From: Frankia umida
GTDB taxonomy: Bacteria; Actinomycetota; Actinomycetes; Frankiales; Frankiaceae
Reading direction: 5' to 3'
NCBI RefSeq assembly: GCF_023242945.1
Contig: NZ_JALKFT010000027.1
Location: 5,023-69,022 of the forward strand
Length of the DNA stretch: 64,000 bases
Shown here: in pieces, positions 16,706 through 26,039 of the stretch
Layout of the letters: the number at the start of each line of letters is the position of its first letter
Position numbering within the stretch: the stretch's first letter is position 1
Made by a program: the position numbers and the translations under genes
The notes under the pieces: model-generated
Databases searched by the model: none
Told to the model about the DNA's origin: nothing
What the model saw: only the letters and a program-made list of their open reading frames with translations

Positions 16706-17902
16706 ATGGTCGAGTTCAACCCCTATGATCTCGCGACGTACCGCGATCCGTACCCCGTCTATCGGGCTCTGCGGGACGAGGCGCCCGCGTACCACAACCC
16801 GGATCTGAAGTTCTGGGCGCTGTCCCGGCACGCGGATGTCACCGCCGCGCACAAGGACTGGCAGACGTACTCCAGCGCGGGTGGCGTGACGATCGAGGGC
16901 GCGGAGGCCGGCGCCCCGATGATCATTCTCAAGGACCCGCCGGAGCACCGCTGGCACCGGAAGATCATCGGTAGGGTGTTCACACCGAACCGGATGCTCG
17001 CCCTCGAGCCCTACATCCGCCGTCGGGCCGGCGAACTGCTGGACGCGGTCGCCGACTCCGGCGAGTTCGACGTCGTGCAGAACTTCTCCGTCGCGCTTCC
17101 GCTCGACGTCATCAGCGAACTGATCGGCATCCCGGAGGAACACCGGGCTGTCGTCAACGAGTGCTCCGACCGGATGCTGGCCCGCGGCGAGAGCCAGGAG
17201 GCCGATACGGACTTCCTCGAGAGCACCGGGACCCTGATCAACCTCTACCTGTCCCTGATCGCCGAGCGGCGCAGGAACCCGACCGGTGACCCGATCAGTC
17301 TGCTGATCGAGACCGAGGTCGCCGACGACGAGGACGGCACGACCACCCGGCGGATGACCGATGAGGAGATCGCCTTCCGATTCCTCGAGCTCGGCACCGC
17401 CGGCCACGAGACCGTCGCCAAGACCATCCCGAACGGGATGATGGCGCTCACCCGCTTTCCGGAGCAGCGTCGTCGTCTGCTCGACGACCCGTCGCTCTAC
17501 GACCGGGCCGCGGGGGAGACGTTGCGCTTCGACGCCCCGTCGCAGCTGCAGGGCCGGACCTCGACCCGCGACATCGAGCTGCACGGCGTGACCATTCCCG
17601 CCGGTCAGCGGGTCATGCTGATCACCGGCTCGGCGCTGCGGGACGAGCGCGTCTACGAGAACCCGGACGTGTTCAGCCTCGACCGCACGGAGGAGCCGAC
17701 GACGGTGTTCTTCGGCTTCGGCATCCACCGCTGCCTCGGCGCCCACCTGGCCCGCCTCGAGATCAAGGTGGCTTTCGAGGAGATCCTCAAGCGGTACCCC
17801 GACTTCATCGCCGACCCCGCCCGCGCCGAGATGAAGGTCTCCTCGAACGTCCGCGGCGTGTCGAAACTACCGGTCACCCTGAAAGGCGCCGGCATCGCCT
17901 GA
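16706..17902 (+). CDS. Cytochrome P450
   Basis: The 398-residue soluble P450 has an I-helix ELGTAGHETV (228-237), a K-helix ExxR as ETLR (271-274), and a heme loop FFGFGIHRCLGAHLARLE with Cys343 as ligand. The start is ATG 16706 (MVEFNPYDLATY) because AGGAGA lies at ideal spacing upstream; the open frame starts ten codons earlier. No ferredoxin or reductase gene is adjacent. It lies between dehydrogenase remnants and a convergent dioxygenase operon. The substrate is unknown. It is only distantly similar to the P450 at 7725, so it is not a recent duplicate. Confidence 0.9.
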   Translation: MVEFNPYDLATYRDPYPVYRALRDEAPAYHNPDLKFWALSRHADVTAAHKDWQTYSSAGGVTIEGAEAGAPMIILKDPPEHRWHRKIIGRVFTPNRMLALEPYIRRRAGELLDAVADSGEFDVVQNFSVALPLDVISELIGIPEEHRAVVNECSDRMLARGESQEADTDFLESTGTLINLYLSLIAERRRNPTGDPISLLIETEVADDEDGTTTRRMTDEEIAFRFLELGTAGHETVAKTIPNGMMALTRFPEQRRRLLDDPSLYDRAAGETLRFDAPSQLQGRTSTRDIELHGVTIPAGQRVMLITGSALRDERVYENPDVFSLDRTEEPTTVFFGFGIHRCLGAHLARLEIKVAFEEILKRYPDFIADPARAEMKVSSNVRGVSKLPVTLKGAGIA

Positions 17903-17955
17903 CCCTGCCCTGCCGAGGCCCGCAGCGATCAGGACCCTGGTCGCTGCCGGACCGG

Positions 17956-18150
17956 TCACTCCCCTGGCAGGTGACTCAGCCGGCAGCTCGTTCCCTGCGG
18001 CGGCGGGTGCTGGCGGCCGCCCAGCTTCCACGCGATGACGGCCAGGGCGGGGCTGAGTAGCGCCGCGACGGTATCGAGCATCGCCACCCTCAGCGCCAGC
18101 GTGGTGGCGGGGCTGGGCCGCACGCTGACGGGTAGCCGGCGTTTGGTCTC
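17956..18150 (-). pseudogene. Possible C-terminal membrane-protein scrap
   Basis: Leftward the frame reads TTLALRVAMLDTVAALLSPA then LAVIAWKLGGRQHPPPQG and stops at 17956. One hydrophobic span is evident, with no start codon or family match. It lies between the P450 stop and the dioxygenase stop. Confidence 0.25.
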
Positions 18151-18159
18151 CGTAGCCGG

Positions 18160-19191
18160 TCAGCGGCCGGCGGAGGTCTCCGCGAGCTCCGAGACGTACG
18201 GACGGCCCTCCCGCCACGCGGCCACCTGCTCCGGCCGGCCGAAGACCCGCAGGTAGTCCTCGACGTTGGTCTCGTCGATCTCGCCGAGGACGACGGGCTC
18301 GAAATCCGTGCCGTCCGCCCCGACGAACTCCGCCAGCGGCTCCAGCACGGTGTCCAGGCTCGGATGGAAGAAGATTCCGGTCGACCGTCGGGTCACGCCA
18401 CCGCCGGCGACGACCCGGTGGCGCACCGGCCGGAACAGACCGTTGGTCCAGCGGGTGAGAATCGTTCCGGAGAACACCTGCAACGCCCCGGGCACGACGG
18501 GCACCGGGATCCAGGTGCCGTCGGGCCGTTGCGCCTGCAGCCCGGAGTAGTCGCCGCGTTGGTGCAGGACCGTCACCGCGGAACCGTCCGCGTGCTCCAG
18601 GAGAAGAAGCTTGTCCTCGTCGGACTCGACATCCGGGTAGGTCCAGGTCGGGTAGTCGTTGACGACCAGGTTGGTGTGGTGCGGCCCGTCGTGCGGGAAG
18701 CTGCCGGCCGGCAGGCCGAGCACCCGCTCGTACAGGCCGAGCACCCGTTGGGCCAGGACCGTGGTCGCTGCGGCATAGGCGAAGGTGACCTCGCGCAGGT
18801 CGGGGTCCTGCGGCGGCCAGACATTGGCGTGTTCGTAGAGCCCGAGCCACCGCTGCGACACGCCCGCGGAGGCGGCGTCGGCCGGGTTGTCGAACTGGCC
18901 CACGGAATACCGTTCGAGTTCGAGCCGGCCGAAGTCGTCGGGCCACTGCCGCCAGCCCCGGAAGGGGTGCCCGGTGGGGCTGGCCAGCTTCGCCTTCTCC
19001 GCCTGGGGCAGGCGCAGGATCCGCTCGACCCGACGCTCGAAATCCGCGATCAGCTCCAGGGGAACGCCGTGGTTGACCACCTGGATCAGGCCGATCCGCT
19101 CGGCTGCCGTGCGCACGCGGGCCAGCAGGTCCGCGGGTGCGTCCTCGGCCAGGGCCGCGGCCAGGTCAACGACGGGAATCTCGTCGGTCAT
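18160..19191 (-). CDS. Isopenicillin-N-synthase-like Fe(II)/2-oxoglutarate oxygenase
   Basis: The 343-residue non-heme iron oxygenase of the IPNS/gibberellin-oxidase group has an N-terminal DIOX_N region (IPVVDLAAAL, GLIQVVNHGVPLELIADFER) and a double-stranded beta-helix with the iron triad His200-x-Asp202 (LLEHADGSAV) and His258 (RPVRHRVV). The cosubstrate motif RxS is seen as RRS at 268-270. It would hydroxylate, desaturate or cyclise a small molecule in the cytoplasm. The ATG at 19191 overlaps the stop of the hydrolase gene, so it is the last gene of the ABC-import operon and probably acts on the imported compound. The substrate is unknown. Confidence 0.88.
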   Translation of the reverse strand: MTDEIPVVDLAAALAEDAPADLLARVRTAAERIGLIQVVNHGVPLELIADFERRVERILRLPQAEKAKLASPTGHPFRGWRQWPDDFGRLELERYSVGQFDNPADAASAGVSQRWLGLYEHANVWPPQDPDLREVTFAYAAATTVLAQRVLGLYERVLGLPAGSFPHDGPHHTNLVVNDYPTWTYPDVESDEDKLLLLEHADGSAVTVLHQRGDYSGLQAQRPDGTWIPVPVVPGALQVFSGTILTRWTNGLFRPVRHRVVAGGGVTRRSTGIFFHPSLDTVLEPLAEFVGADGTDFEPVVLGEIDETNVEDYLRVFGRPEQVAAWREGRPYVSELAETSAGR

Positions 19192-20249
19192 GAGCGAGGT
19201 GTCCTTTCCAGCAGGGGTGCGTTCGGGGCAGGGGTACGGGTCCTGTCGGCCGGGTCCGCCAGGACCCCGTCGAGTACGCGGGCCAGCGTCACCGGCTGTT
19301 CGATCTCCGCGTCGATGTCGACGCCGTCGATGGTCAGCACCGGGACCCCAGCCCGCCGGGCCGCCTCGTCGAGGTCATCGCCCCAGAACGACGATGCGGC
19401 CCGCACGACGGACACGGCGGTGGCACTCACCGCGGCGGTCAGGTGGTCCCAGGACCGCTGCGGATCATGGTCGACCGCGGCGAGCGCCGGATCATGGCGC
19501 CAGGCCCAGGGACCGTCAGGCTCCCGGACCGTGCCGTAGAGCACCTCACGGCGCAGCGCCCGGTCCACCAGAGCGACACCCCCGGCGGATCCCAGGCCCT
19601 CGGCCGGCCCGCTGCGGCCAGCAGGCTCGCCTGCGCTGACCGGACGGTCCGCCTCGGGAGAACCGGTCAGGGGCACCGTCGCGGCGAGCAGGCGGACCGC
19701 GTCCGTACGGGAGGCCGGGGCAGCGCCGGGCGCCGGCCGCACGGCACGGCCCAGGCCGGGCAGGGTGTCGAGCAGGACGAGGCGGTGGACGAGCTCGGGC
19801 CGGCGGGCGGCGAGCGCCAGGGCGGTGAGCCCGCCGAGGCCGCTGCCCACCACCAGGCGGGCCCGCGGGGCGAACGAGGCGATCGCCTCGGCAGTGACGA
19901 CAGCGAGGCGGACCGGTTCGTACCGACCATCGCGCCGCCGGTTGGAACGGCCGTGGCCGGGCAGGTCCAGCGCGACGGCCGGACGCCCGAGGGCGAGGAT
20001 CACCGCGTCCCACTGGCGGGCCCCGCGACCGGCGTCGTGCAGGAGGACCACCTCGGGTGGTCCTGATCCCCACACCACAGCGCTCACGTGCCCGCCGGTC
20101 GTGGGGTTGAACCAGCGGCGCTGGACCAGCGGTGCGGTGTTCCCGCCGAGCCCGGCATCCGCGGCCACCTCCGCCAGCAGCGCGAACTCGTTCGGCAGCG
20201 TCGTCTCGTCGAGCTGGTCGAGCGCGGCCACGGCGGGTCTCTCTGACAT
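19188..20249 (-). CDS. Alpha/beta-hydrolase-fold protein lacking the nucleophile serine
   Basis: The 353-residue product has an alpha/beta-hydrolase core: VVWGSGPPEVVLLHDAGRGA (oxyanion region), ALDLPGHGRSNRR, then VVGSGLGGLTALALAARRPE at the nucleophile elbow and LVHRLVLLDTLPG. Family members have GHSxGG at the elbow; here it is GSGLGG (135-140), with Gly137 at the serine position. A long Pro/Ala/Gly-rich insert sits in the cap region. The start is the ATG at 20249 overlapping the ABC stop (TGATG), with AAGGAG seven bases upstream. It may be a pseudoenzyme, a binding protein, or use another residue. Confidence 0.82.
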   Translation of the reverse strand: MSERPAVAALDQLDETTLPNEFALLAEVAADAGLGGNTAPLVQRRWFNPTTGGHVSAVVWGSGPPEVVLLHDAGRGARQWDAVILALGRPAVALDLPGHGRSNRRRDGRYEPVRLAVVTAEAIASFAPRARLVVGSGLGGLTALALAARRPELVHRLVLLDTLPGLGRAVRPAPGAAPASRTDAVRLLAATVPLTGSPEADRPVSAGEPAGRSGPAEGLGSAGGVALVDRALRREVLYGTVREPDGPWAWRHDPALAAVDHDPQRSWDHLTAAVSATAVSVVRAASSFWGDDLDEAARRAGVPVLTIDGVDIDAEIEQPVTLARVLDGVLADPADRTRTPAPNAPLLERTPRS

Positions 20250-22528
20250 CACAGCTTCTCCTTCTCGGTCGTCGCGTGGGCCGCTGTCACCTCGCCACGC
20301 GGCGCCATCGACGGCGGGAGCACGGGCAGATCGGCCACGTCGAGGTGGCAGCGCACGGTGTGGGCTGTCGTCGCGGCGGCCCCGCCGAGCAGCCGCAGGG
20401 GAGGGTCGACACGGTCACAGACACCGTCCACCCTGCGGGGGCAGCTCCCGGCATAGCCGCATCCCGCGGTCGCGGTCGGAGCGCGCCGGACCCGCCTGGG
20501 CCAGCCCTGCCGGCCGGGCCGGCCATCTTGCCTGTTCGGTCTGCCCTGCCCAGACGGGGCCGGATCCACCGGCATGGTCGTCGGCGTGGGAGTGGCGCTC
20601 AGCGTGTGGGTGTACGGATGGTGCGGTCCGACCAGCACCGCGGCGGCTGGCCCGACCTCCACGATCCGGCCCCGGTACAGGACGGCGACCCGGTCAGCGA
20701 GATAGCCGATGACGGCCAGATCGTGCGAGACGAACAGGTAGGACACGCCGTGCGTGTCCCGGGCGGTGGCGAGCAGTTCAAGCACCGCGGCCTGGACGCT
20801 GACGTCCAACGCGGACACCGGCTCGTCGCAGACGACCAGCCGCGGGTTGCCGGCGAAGGCCCGGCCGATCGCGACACGCTGCTTCTGGCCACCCGACAGC
20901 CGCGGCGTCCGCATCGCCAGCAGCCGGGGGCCGAGCTGGACGCGTCCGGCCAGGTCGGCGACCGTGCCCTCGCCGCGCAGGGTCACCAGCGCCCGGCGCA
21001 GCACCGTGGCGGCCGTGTGGCTCGGGTTGAGGGTGCCCTCGGGGTCCTGGAAGACCATCTGCACCCGGCGACGGTCCTGCGCATGGCGGCGCGACAGTGG
21101 CGCCGGTAGCAGCCGGCCGTCGAGGCGGATCTCGCCGGGGCCGGTCGGCCCCAGCCCGACCACGGCTCGGGCGAGAGTCGTCTTCCCACTGCCGGATTCA
21201 CCGACGAGACCGAGCACCTCCCCGTGACCGATGTCAAGATCGATGCCGGTGAGCACGGGCGTGCGACCGTAGCCGCGGGACAGCCCCCGCACGGTCAACA
21301 GCCCCGGGCGGACCTCTCCGGCCGGCACACCGGCGACCCGCTCGGGCCGCTCGGGCCGGCGCAGCCAGTCGGCGCGGTCGCTGTGATGGCAGCGCACCGT
21401 ATGCCCGGTCGGGACGTCCACGGGTCCAGCCAAAAGCTTGGCGGGTCTGGCCAGGGAGCCGGCGGATCGGGCTGGGAAACCGGCGAAGGTGGCAGCAGTA
21501 GCAGTGGCAGCGACGGCGGAGCTGGTGGGGACGAGCGGTGGCTCCGAGGCGCGGCACACCTCGTCGGCGAACGCGCACCGGTCCGCGAAGGTGCAGCCCG
21601 CCGGCCGGTCGGTGGGGGCCGGCGGCTGCCCGGGCAGCGTCGGCATCCGGCGGTCCCGCCGGCTCACCCCCACTCGCGGGACGGCGGCGACGAGGGCGTC
21701 GGTGTAGGGATGGCGGGGCGCGGTGAGCAGGTCGGCGGCCGGGCCCTGTTCGACCAGTCGGCCCGCGTACAGCACGCCCACCCGGTCGCAGGTGCGCGCC
21801 ACCAGGGCCAGGTCGTGGCTGATCAGCAGGACGGCGGCGTCCAACCGGTGGCGCAGCGCCTGGATCAGGTCGAGGACCTCCCGTTCGACGACGGCGTCGA
21901 GGCCCGTCGTCGGCTCGTCGAGGACGAGGAGGCGGGGGCTGCCGGCGAGGGCGGCGGCGATACCGACCCGCTGCTGCTGGCCGCCGGAGAGCTCGTGCGG
22001 CCAGAGTCGGGCGAACGCCGCGGGCTCGGGCAGCCGTACCGCGTCGAGCAGCTCGACGGCCCGGGAGCGGGCCTGTACCCGGGACAGACCGGCCAACCGG
22101 CAGGCCTGCGCCACCTGCGCCCCGACCCGGACGGTGGGGTTCAGGCTGCTGCTCGTGCCCTGGTGGACCATGGCGAAGGCGCTGGCCCGCCACCGCCGAT
22201 GCGCGCGGGCGGACAGGGCCCGCACGTCGACCCCGTCCAGCGCGATGCCCCCGGCGTCGACGCGACCGCCCCCGGGCAGCACACCGGCGAGCGCCGCGGC
22301 CAGTGTGCTCTTGCCGCACCCCGACTCCCCCACCAGCCCGTAGGTCTCGCCAGGTCGAATTCGCAGGCTGACATCGTCCACGGCGACGGCCGGTCCGGCG
22401 GGCGACGGGTAGCTCACCGTCAGCTTCTCGACGACGAGCCCCTCGGTACCCACGAGACCACCCACTCTCCGGTCACCGCCCACTCTCCGGTCACCGCCTA
22501 CCGACACGTCTCCCGCCGGTCCCCTCAT
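20249..22528 (-). CDS. Fused double ATPase of an Opp/Dpp-type ABC importer (DppD-DppF fusion)
   Basis: The 759-residue protein joins two ABC ATPase domains that energise the adjacent permeases. Domain 1 (about 30-330) has Walker A GESGCGKST (68-76), signature LSGGQQQRVGIAAAL and Walker B LLVLDEPTTGLD. Domain 2 (about 425-700) has GESGSGKTT, LSGGQKQRVAIGRAF and LVVCDEPVSALDVS. Each is followed by the Cys-containing oligopeptide-transporter C-terminal extension (CTFADRCAFAD; CGYAGSCPRRV). The N-terminus contains a VGGDRR duplication from an 18-bp DNA repeat. The ATG at 22528 overlaps the upstream permease stop. Fused DppDF proteins are known in actinomycetes. Confidence 0.93.
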   Translation of the reverse strand: MRGPAGDVSVGGDRRVGGDRRVGGLVGTEGLVVEKLTVSYPSPAGPAVAVDDVSLRIRPGETYGLVGESGCGKSTLAAALAGVLPGGGRVDAGGIALDGVDVRALSARAHRRWRASAFAMVHQGTSSSLNPTVRVGAQVAQACRLAGLSRVQARSRAVELLDAVRLPEPAAFARLWPHELSGGQQQRVGIAAALAGSPRLLVLDEPTTGLDAVVEREVLDLIQALRHRLDAAVLLISHDLALVARTCDRVGVLYAGRLVEQGPAADLLTAPRHPYTDALVAAVPRVGVSRRDRRMPTLPGQPPAPTDRPAGCTFADRCAFADEVCRASEPPLVPTSSAVAATATAATFAGFPARSAGSLARPAKLLAGPVDVPTGHTVRCHHSDRADWLRRPERPERVAGVPAGEVRPGLLTVRGLSRGYGRTPVLTGIDLDIGHGEVLGLVGESGSGKTTLARAVVGLGPTGPGEIRLDGRLLPAPLSRRHAQDRRRVQMVFQDPEGTLNPSHTAATVLRRALVTLRGEGTVADLAGRVQLGPRLLAMRTPRLSGGQKQRVAIGRAFAGNPRLVVCDEPVSALDVSVQAAVLELLATARDTHGVSYLFVSHDLAVIGYLADRVAVLYRGRIVEVGPAAAVLVGPHHPYTHTLSATPTPTTMPVDPAPSGQGRPNRQDGRPGRQGWPRRVRRAPTATAGCGYAGSCPRRVDGVCDRVDPPLRLLGGAAATTAHTVRCHLDVADLPVLPPSMAPRGEVTAAHATTEKEKL
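22461..22496. repeat. 18-bp tandem duplication inside the ABC ATPase gene
   Basis: Two perfect 18-bp copies (22461-22478 and 22479-22496) encode the repeated VGGDRR near the N-terminus of the fused ATPase. It keeps the frame and lies ahead of the first ABC domain, so it is probably harmless. Confidence 0.85.
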
Positions 22529-23412
22529 CGCCGTGCGGCCTGTTCACGCAGGTTGTCGGCGATCAGCGCGATACTGACGACGAGGCTTGCGACCGCGAGC
22601 GCCGGGAACAGCACCGTCCACCAGGCCTGCTGGAGAAAGACCCGGTTGTCGGCGACGGCGGCGCCCCATTCCGGGGATCCCGGTGGCTGGCCGAGCCCGA
22701 GGAAGGACAGCGTCGCCGCGGCGAAGATCGCGTCGCCCAGCCTCGATGTTGCCTCGACCAGCACGGTTGGGGTGACGTTGGGCAGTACTTCCCGCCCGAG
22801 CAGCGACCAGTTCGGCTCGCCGCGCAGCCGGGCCGCCTCGACGTAGGGCTTCTCCCGCTCGACCAGCACGGCCGCCCGCACGCTACGCGTCACGATCGGA
22901 ACGAAGAACGTGCCGATGACCAGGATGAGGGTGGTCGCCGAGCGGCCCAGCAGCGCCACCACGACCACGGCCGCAACCAGGTTCGGGAAGACCGCGAACA
23001 CGTCGACGACCCGCATCACGATCTCGTCGAACAGGCCGCGCCGCACGCCGCACACGAGCCCGAGCAGGCTGCCGATCACCACCCCGAGCGCGGTCGCCAG
23101 CGGGGCGACCGCCAGCACCGGACGGGCTCCCGCCAGCACCCGCGACAGCACGTCCCGGCCGAACTGGTCGGTGCCGAACAGGTGGCCACCGCCCGGGCCC
23201 AGCATCCGCTGGGACGGATGCTGGGCCATCGGGTCCGCCGGCGCCAGCTGTGGCCAGAACACCGCGACAACGACCCAGCCGACCAACAGGACCACGCCGA
23301 GTACGAACGACGGCCGGCGGACGACTCCCCGCGGGTGGCGCGATCCGTGCCGCCCGCGAGCCGGCTCGCGCGGGGGACGCACCGCCGTGGCGTCGGCCTC
23401 GGCGGTGCTCAC
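22525..23412 (-). CDS. ABC importer permease, DppC/OppC type
   Basis: The 295-residue inner-membrane permease has an N-terminal cytoplasmic segment with basic residues, a first span (FVLGVVLLVGWVVVAVFW), the OppC_N-type LFGTDQFGRDVLSRVLAGAR motif, and further spans. The EAA loop contacting the ATPase includes YVEAARLRGEPNWSLLGREV-LPNV. The start is GTG 23412, overlapping the stop of the DppB gene as GTGA; the stop overlaps the ATPase start. It forms a heterodimer with the 23409 product. It would import peptides, opines or similar small polar compounds. Confidence 0.93.
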   Translation of the reverse strand: MSTAEADATAVRPPREPARGRHGSRHPRGVVRRPSFVLGVVLLVGWVVVAVFWPQLAPADPMAQHPSQRMLGPGGGHLFGTDQFGRDVLSRVLAGARPVLAVAPLATALGVVIGSLLGLVCGVRRGLFDEIVMRVVDVFAVFPNLVAAVVVVALLGRSATTLILVIGTFFVPIVTRSVRAAVLVEREKPYVEAARLRGEPNWSLLGREVLPNVTPTVLVEATSRLGDAIFAAATLSFLGLGQPPGSPEWGAAVADNRVFLQQAWWTVLFPALAVASLVVSIALIADNLREQAARR

Positions 23413-24371
23413 GCTCGTGCCCGCCCCACCCGCACCCGCACCCGCGGATCGAGCAGCGCACACACCAGGTCGGCGACGACGTAGATGCCCATCCCCACCG
23501 CGCCCAGCACGAGTGCGCTGGCCTGCAGGGTGGGCACGTCCTTGCTGGTCGCCGACGACAACAGCAGGTCGCCGATGCCCTGGTAGCCGAACAGCAGCTC
23601 GACGGTGACCAGCCCGGCGAGCAGGAACTGCAGCTGCACGGCGAGCGCGCTCGTCGCCGGCACCAGCGCGTTGCGCAGCACGTGCCCGCGCATGAGCTGC
23701 GCCTGGGACATCCCCCGCACCCGCATGGCCCGGATGAACGGGCTGGCCAGGACCGCCACCGTGCTCGCCCGCACGTGCCTGGCGACGTAGCCGGCACACA
23801 GCAGGACCAGGCTGATCGCGGGCAGCAGCAGATGCTGCAGCCTGGTGAGCAGGCCGGCCCCCGGCGGCGCCTGCGCCGAAGAGGGCAGCCAGTGCAGTTG
23901 CACACTGAAGACCACCAGCAGCACGATGCCGGTGACGAACTCGGGGATGGCGGCGAGGCTGAGCCCCGCGACGCTGATGATCCGGTCGGTGGGCCGTCCC
24001 TCCCGCAGTCCCGCGACCAGGCCGAGCGTCAGGGCGACGGGAACCAGCAGGACGAAGGCGAACAGGGCGAGCGTCGCGCTCTCGAGCAGGCGCTCGATCA
24101 CCAGCGGGCGGACGTCGACCCCGAGCGTGTAGGAGCGGCCCCAGTCACCGGTGACGAACCCGCCCAGCCAGTGCAGGTAGCGGGGCAGCAGCGGCTCGTC
24201 GAGGCGCAGCTGGTGGCGCAGCGCGTCCACCGACGACTGGCTGGCCTCGCGGCCCAGCACGACGCGCGCCACGTCGCCGGGGACCAGTTCGGTGGCGATG
24301 AACACCAGGAAGCTGACCGCCAGCATGGTGATGGGGATCGTCACCAGCCGCCGGGCCAGAAAGCGTCCCAC
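23409..24371 (-). CDS. ABC importer permease, DppB/OppB type
   Basis: The 320-residue inner-membrane permease starts GRFLARRLVTIPITMLAVSF, the typical DppB first span. It is followed by the periplasmic LVPGDVARVVLG region, GDWGRSYTLGVDV, several hydrophobic spans and the EAA motif YVARHVRASTVAVLASPFIR AMRVRGMSQ. The start is GTG 24371, six bases after the binding-protein stop at 24378. It partners the DppC-type permease with which it overlaps by four bases. Confidence 0.93.
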   Translation of the reverse strand: MGRFLARRLVTIPITMLAVSFLVFIATELVPGDVARVVLGREASQSSVDALRHQLRLDEPLLPRYLHWLGGFVTGDWGRSYTLGVDVRPLVIERLLESATLALFAFVLLVPVALTLGLVAGLREGRPTDRIISVAGLSLAAIPEFVTGIVLLVVFSVQLHWLPSSAQAPPGAGLLTRLQHLLLPAISLVLLCAGYVARHVRASTVAVLASPFIRAMRVRGMSQAQLMRGHVLRNALVPATSALAVQLQFLLAGLVTVELLFGYQGIGDLLLSSATSKDVPTLQASALVLGAVGMGIYVVADLVCALLDPRVRVRVGRARA

Positions 24372-24377
24372 GCCGGA

Positions 24378-26039
24378 TCAGACCCGGCTCACGGTCGTCA
24401 GGTCGAGGTAGGCCGACGGGTGGGCGCGCAGCCCCTTCACCCGATCGGAGCGGTAGGCCCGCACCGCTCCGGCCCAGGCGGAGACGATGACCGGCACGTC
24501 CTCGTGCAGGGCCCGCGCGATGATCTCGGCCTGTCTGCCCCGCTCGGCGGGGTCGGTCGCGGCGTCGTAGGCGTCGGCCGCAGCGTCCAGGGCGGGGTTG
24601 GCGTACTTCGAACCGTTCCAGACACCGTGGCTTTTCACCATCGGGATGATGAACTGGCTCGGTGTCGGGCGGCCCGCCCAGCCGACGAGGTTCGCGTCGG
24701 TGAACAGCCAGGGGGTGTCGGTCTCCTGGTTGCCGCCGTAGAACGCGTCGGAGGTCTGCTGGTCGAGATCGACAGTGATCCCCACCTGCTTGAGCTGGTC
24801 CTGGATGACCAGCGCATAGTCCTTGTTGGGCGGGTCGAAACTGAGCGTGAACCGTAGCTTGTCGACCCCTGCGGCGGACAGCAGCGACCTGACCTTCGCC
24901 GCGTCCTTCCCACGTTGCGGCAGGTCCTTCGGGGCGGACGCGAACGCGGGCGCGACGAGGTGGTCATTACCCAGGACGCCGACCCCGTTGTAGACGGTGC
25001 TGAGCGCACCCGGGCGGTCCAGCGCACAGGCGATGGCCTGGCGGACCTCCTTCTTCGTGAACGGCTCCTTGTCCACGCGCAGGGTGAACGCGGCCAGGAC
25101 GGTTCCGTCGACCTTGTCGACGGCGATCGAGGCGCTTCCGGCGATCGGGGTGACGAGGTCGGCCTGGGAGAGGATCTGGGCGTCGATGGCGCCGCTCTGC
25201 AGTGCCAGCAGGTCGGCCTGAGCGTCCTTGTGGAAGACCACCCTGACGCCATCGAGGTAGAGCTTGGCGGCATCCCGGTATTTCGGGTTGCGACCAAAGG
25301 ACGCCCCCCTGCCCACGTCGTAGGAGTCGAGCAGGAACGGGCCGGTGCCGATCGCCTGCCGGGCGAACGTGCCGACCTTGTAGTCGGACTTGAGGACCAG
25401 GGCGTTGTAGTTGCCCGCGGACACCAGGTAGGGGAAGTCGGAGAACGGCCGCTGGAGGTGGAAGACCACCGTGTCCGGACCCGACACCGCCACGCCACCG
25501 GCGGTCAGGACCGAGGCGAAGGCGGACAGGGCGGCGGACTTGTTCGCTGGGTCGAGCAGCCGGTCGAACGACGCCTTCACCGTCGGGGCGTCCAGCGGGG
25601 TGCCGTCCGAGAAGACCACCCCCTTGCGCAACGTGAACGACCAGGTCCGTCCCCCCTCGGACGAGGTCCATGCGGTCGCGAGCGCGGGGCGCAGCTGGAA
25701 GTCCTCATCGAGCCAGACCAGGTATTCGGCGACCAGCTGGACCAGCGCGATCGCGGTGCCGTCGTACATGGTCACCGGATCCAGGGCGGTGGGTGGTGTC
25801 GGAGCTCCCAGCGTGATCAGGCCGCCCCGCCGCCCGCCCGAGCCGGCCGACGCGCCGGCCGCACCCGGCTGCGCGCCGGATCCGGAGCTGCCGCAGGCCG
25901 CGAGGAAGGCGGCGGCACCGCCCGCGCCAACCCCGGCCAGCAGGCCCCGGCGGGTGAGCAGCGCCCGCACGGGATGCTCGGCGGAGCGGGCGGCCCGATC
26001 CCCGGCACTACCGATCGGACCGGTCGGGAACAGCGGCAT
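24378..26039 (-). CDS. Extracellular substrate-binding lipoprotein of the Opp/Dpp importer
   Basis: The 553-residue family 5 (SBP_bac_5) binding protein would capture the substrate outside the membrane. The N-terminus has LTRRGLLAGVGAGGAAAFLA followed by AC: a twin-arginine-like signal with a lipobox (LAAC) giving a lipid anchor. Family landmarks are the TWSFTLRKGVVFSDGTPLDA block and the FDRLLDP and ALDRPG segments. The start is ATG 26039 with AAGGA seven bases upstream; the frame extends 19 codons further upstream without a ribosome site. It is the first gene of the six-gene operon ending at 18160, and sets its substrate, which remains unknown. Confidence 0.92.
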   Translation of the reverse strand: MPLFPTGPIGSAGDRAARSAEHPVRALLTRRGLLAGVGAGGAAAFLAACGSSGSGAQPGAAGASAGSGGRRGGLITLGAPTPPTALDPVTMYDGTAIALVQLVAEYLVWLDEDFQLRPALATAWTSSEGGRTWSFTLRKGVVFSDGTPLDAPTVKASFDRLLDPANKSAALSAFASVLTAGGVAVSGPDTVVFHLQRPFSDFPYLVSAGNYNALVLKSDYKVGTFARQAIGTGPFLLDSYDVGRGASFGRNPKYRDAAKLYLDGVRVVFHKDAQADLLALQSGAIDAQILSQADLVTPIAGSASIAVDKVDGTVLAAFTLRVDKEPFTKKEVRQAIACALDRPGALSTVYNGVGVLGNDHLVAPAFASAPKDLPQRGKDAAKVRSLLSAAGVDKLRFTLSFDPPNKDYALVIQDQLKQVGITVDLDQQTSDAFYGGNQETDTPWLFTDANLVGWAGRPTPSQFIIPMVKSHGVWNGSKYANPALDAAADAYDAATDPAERGRQAEIIARALHEDVPVIVSAWAGAVRAYRSDRVKGLRAHPSAYLDLTTVSRV

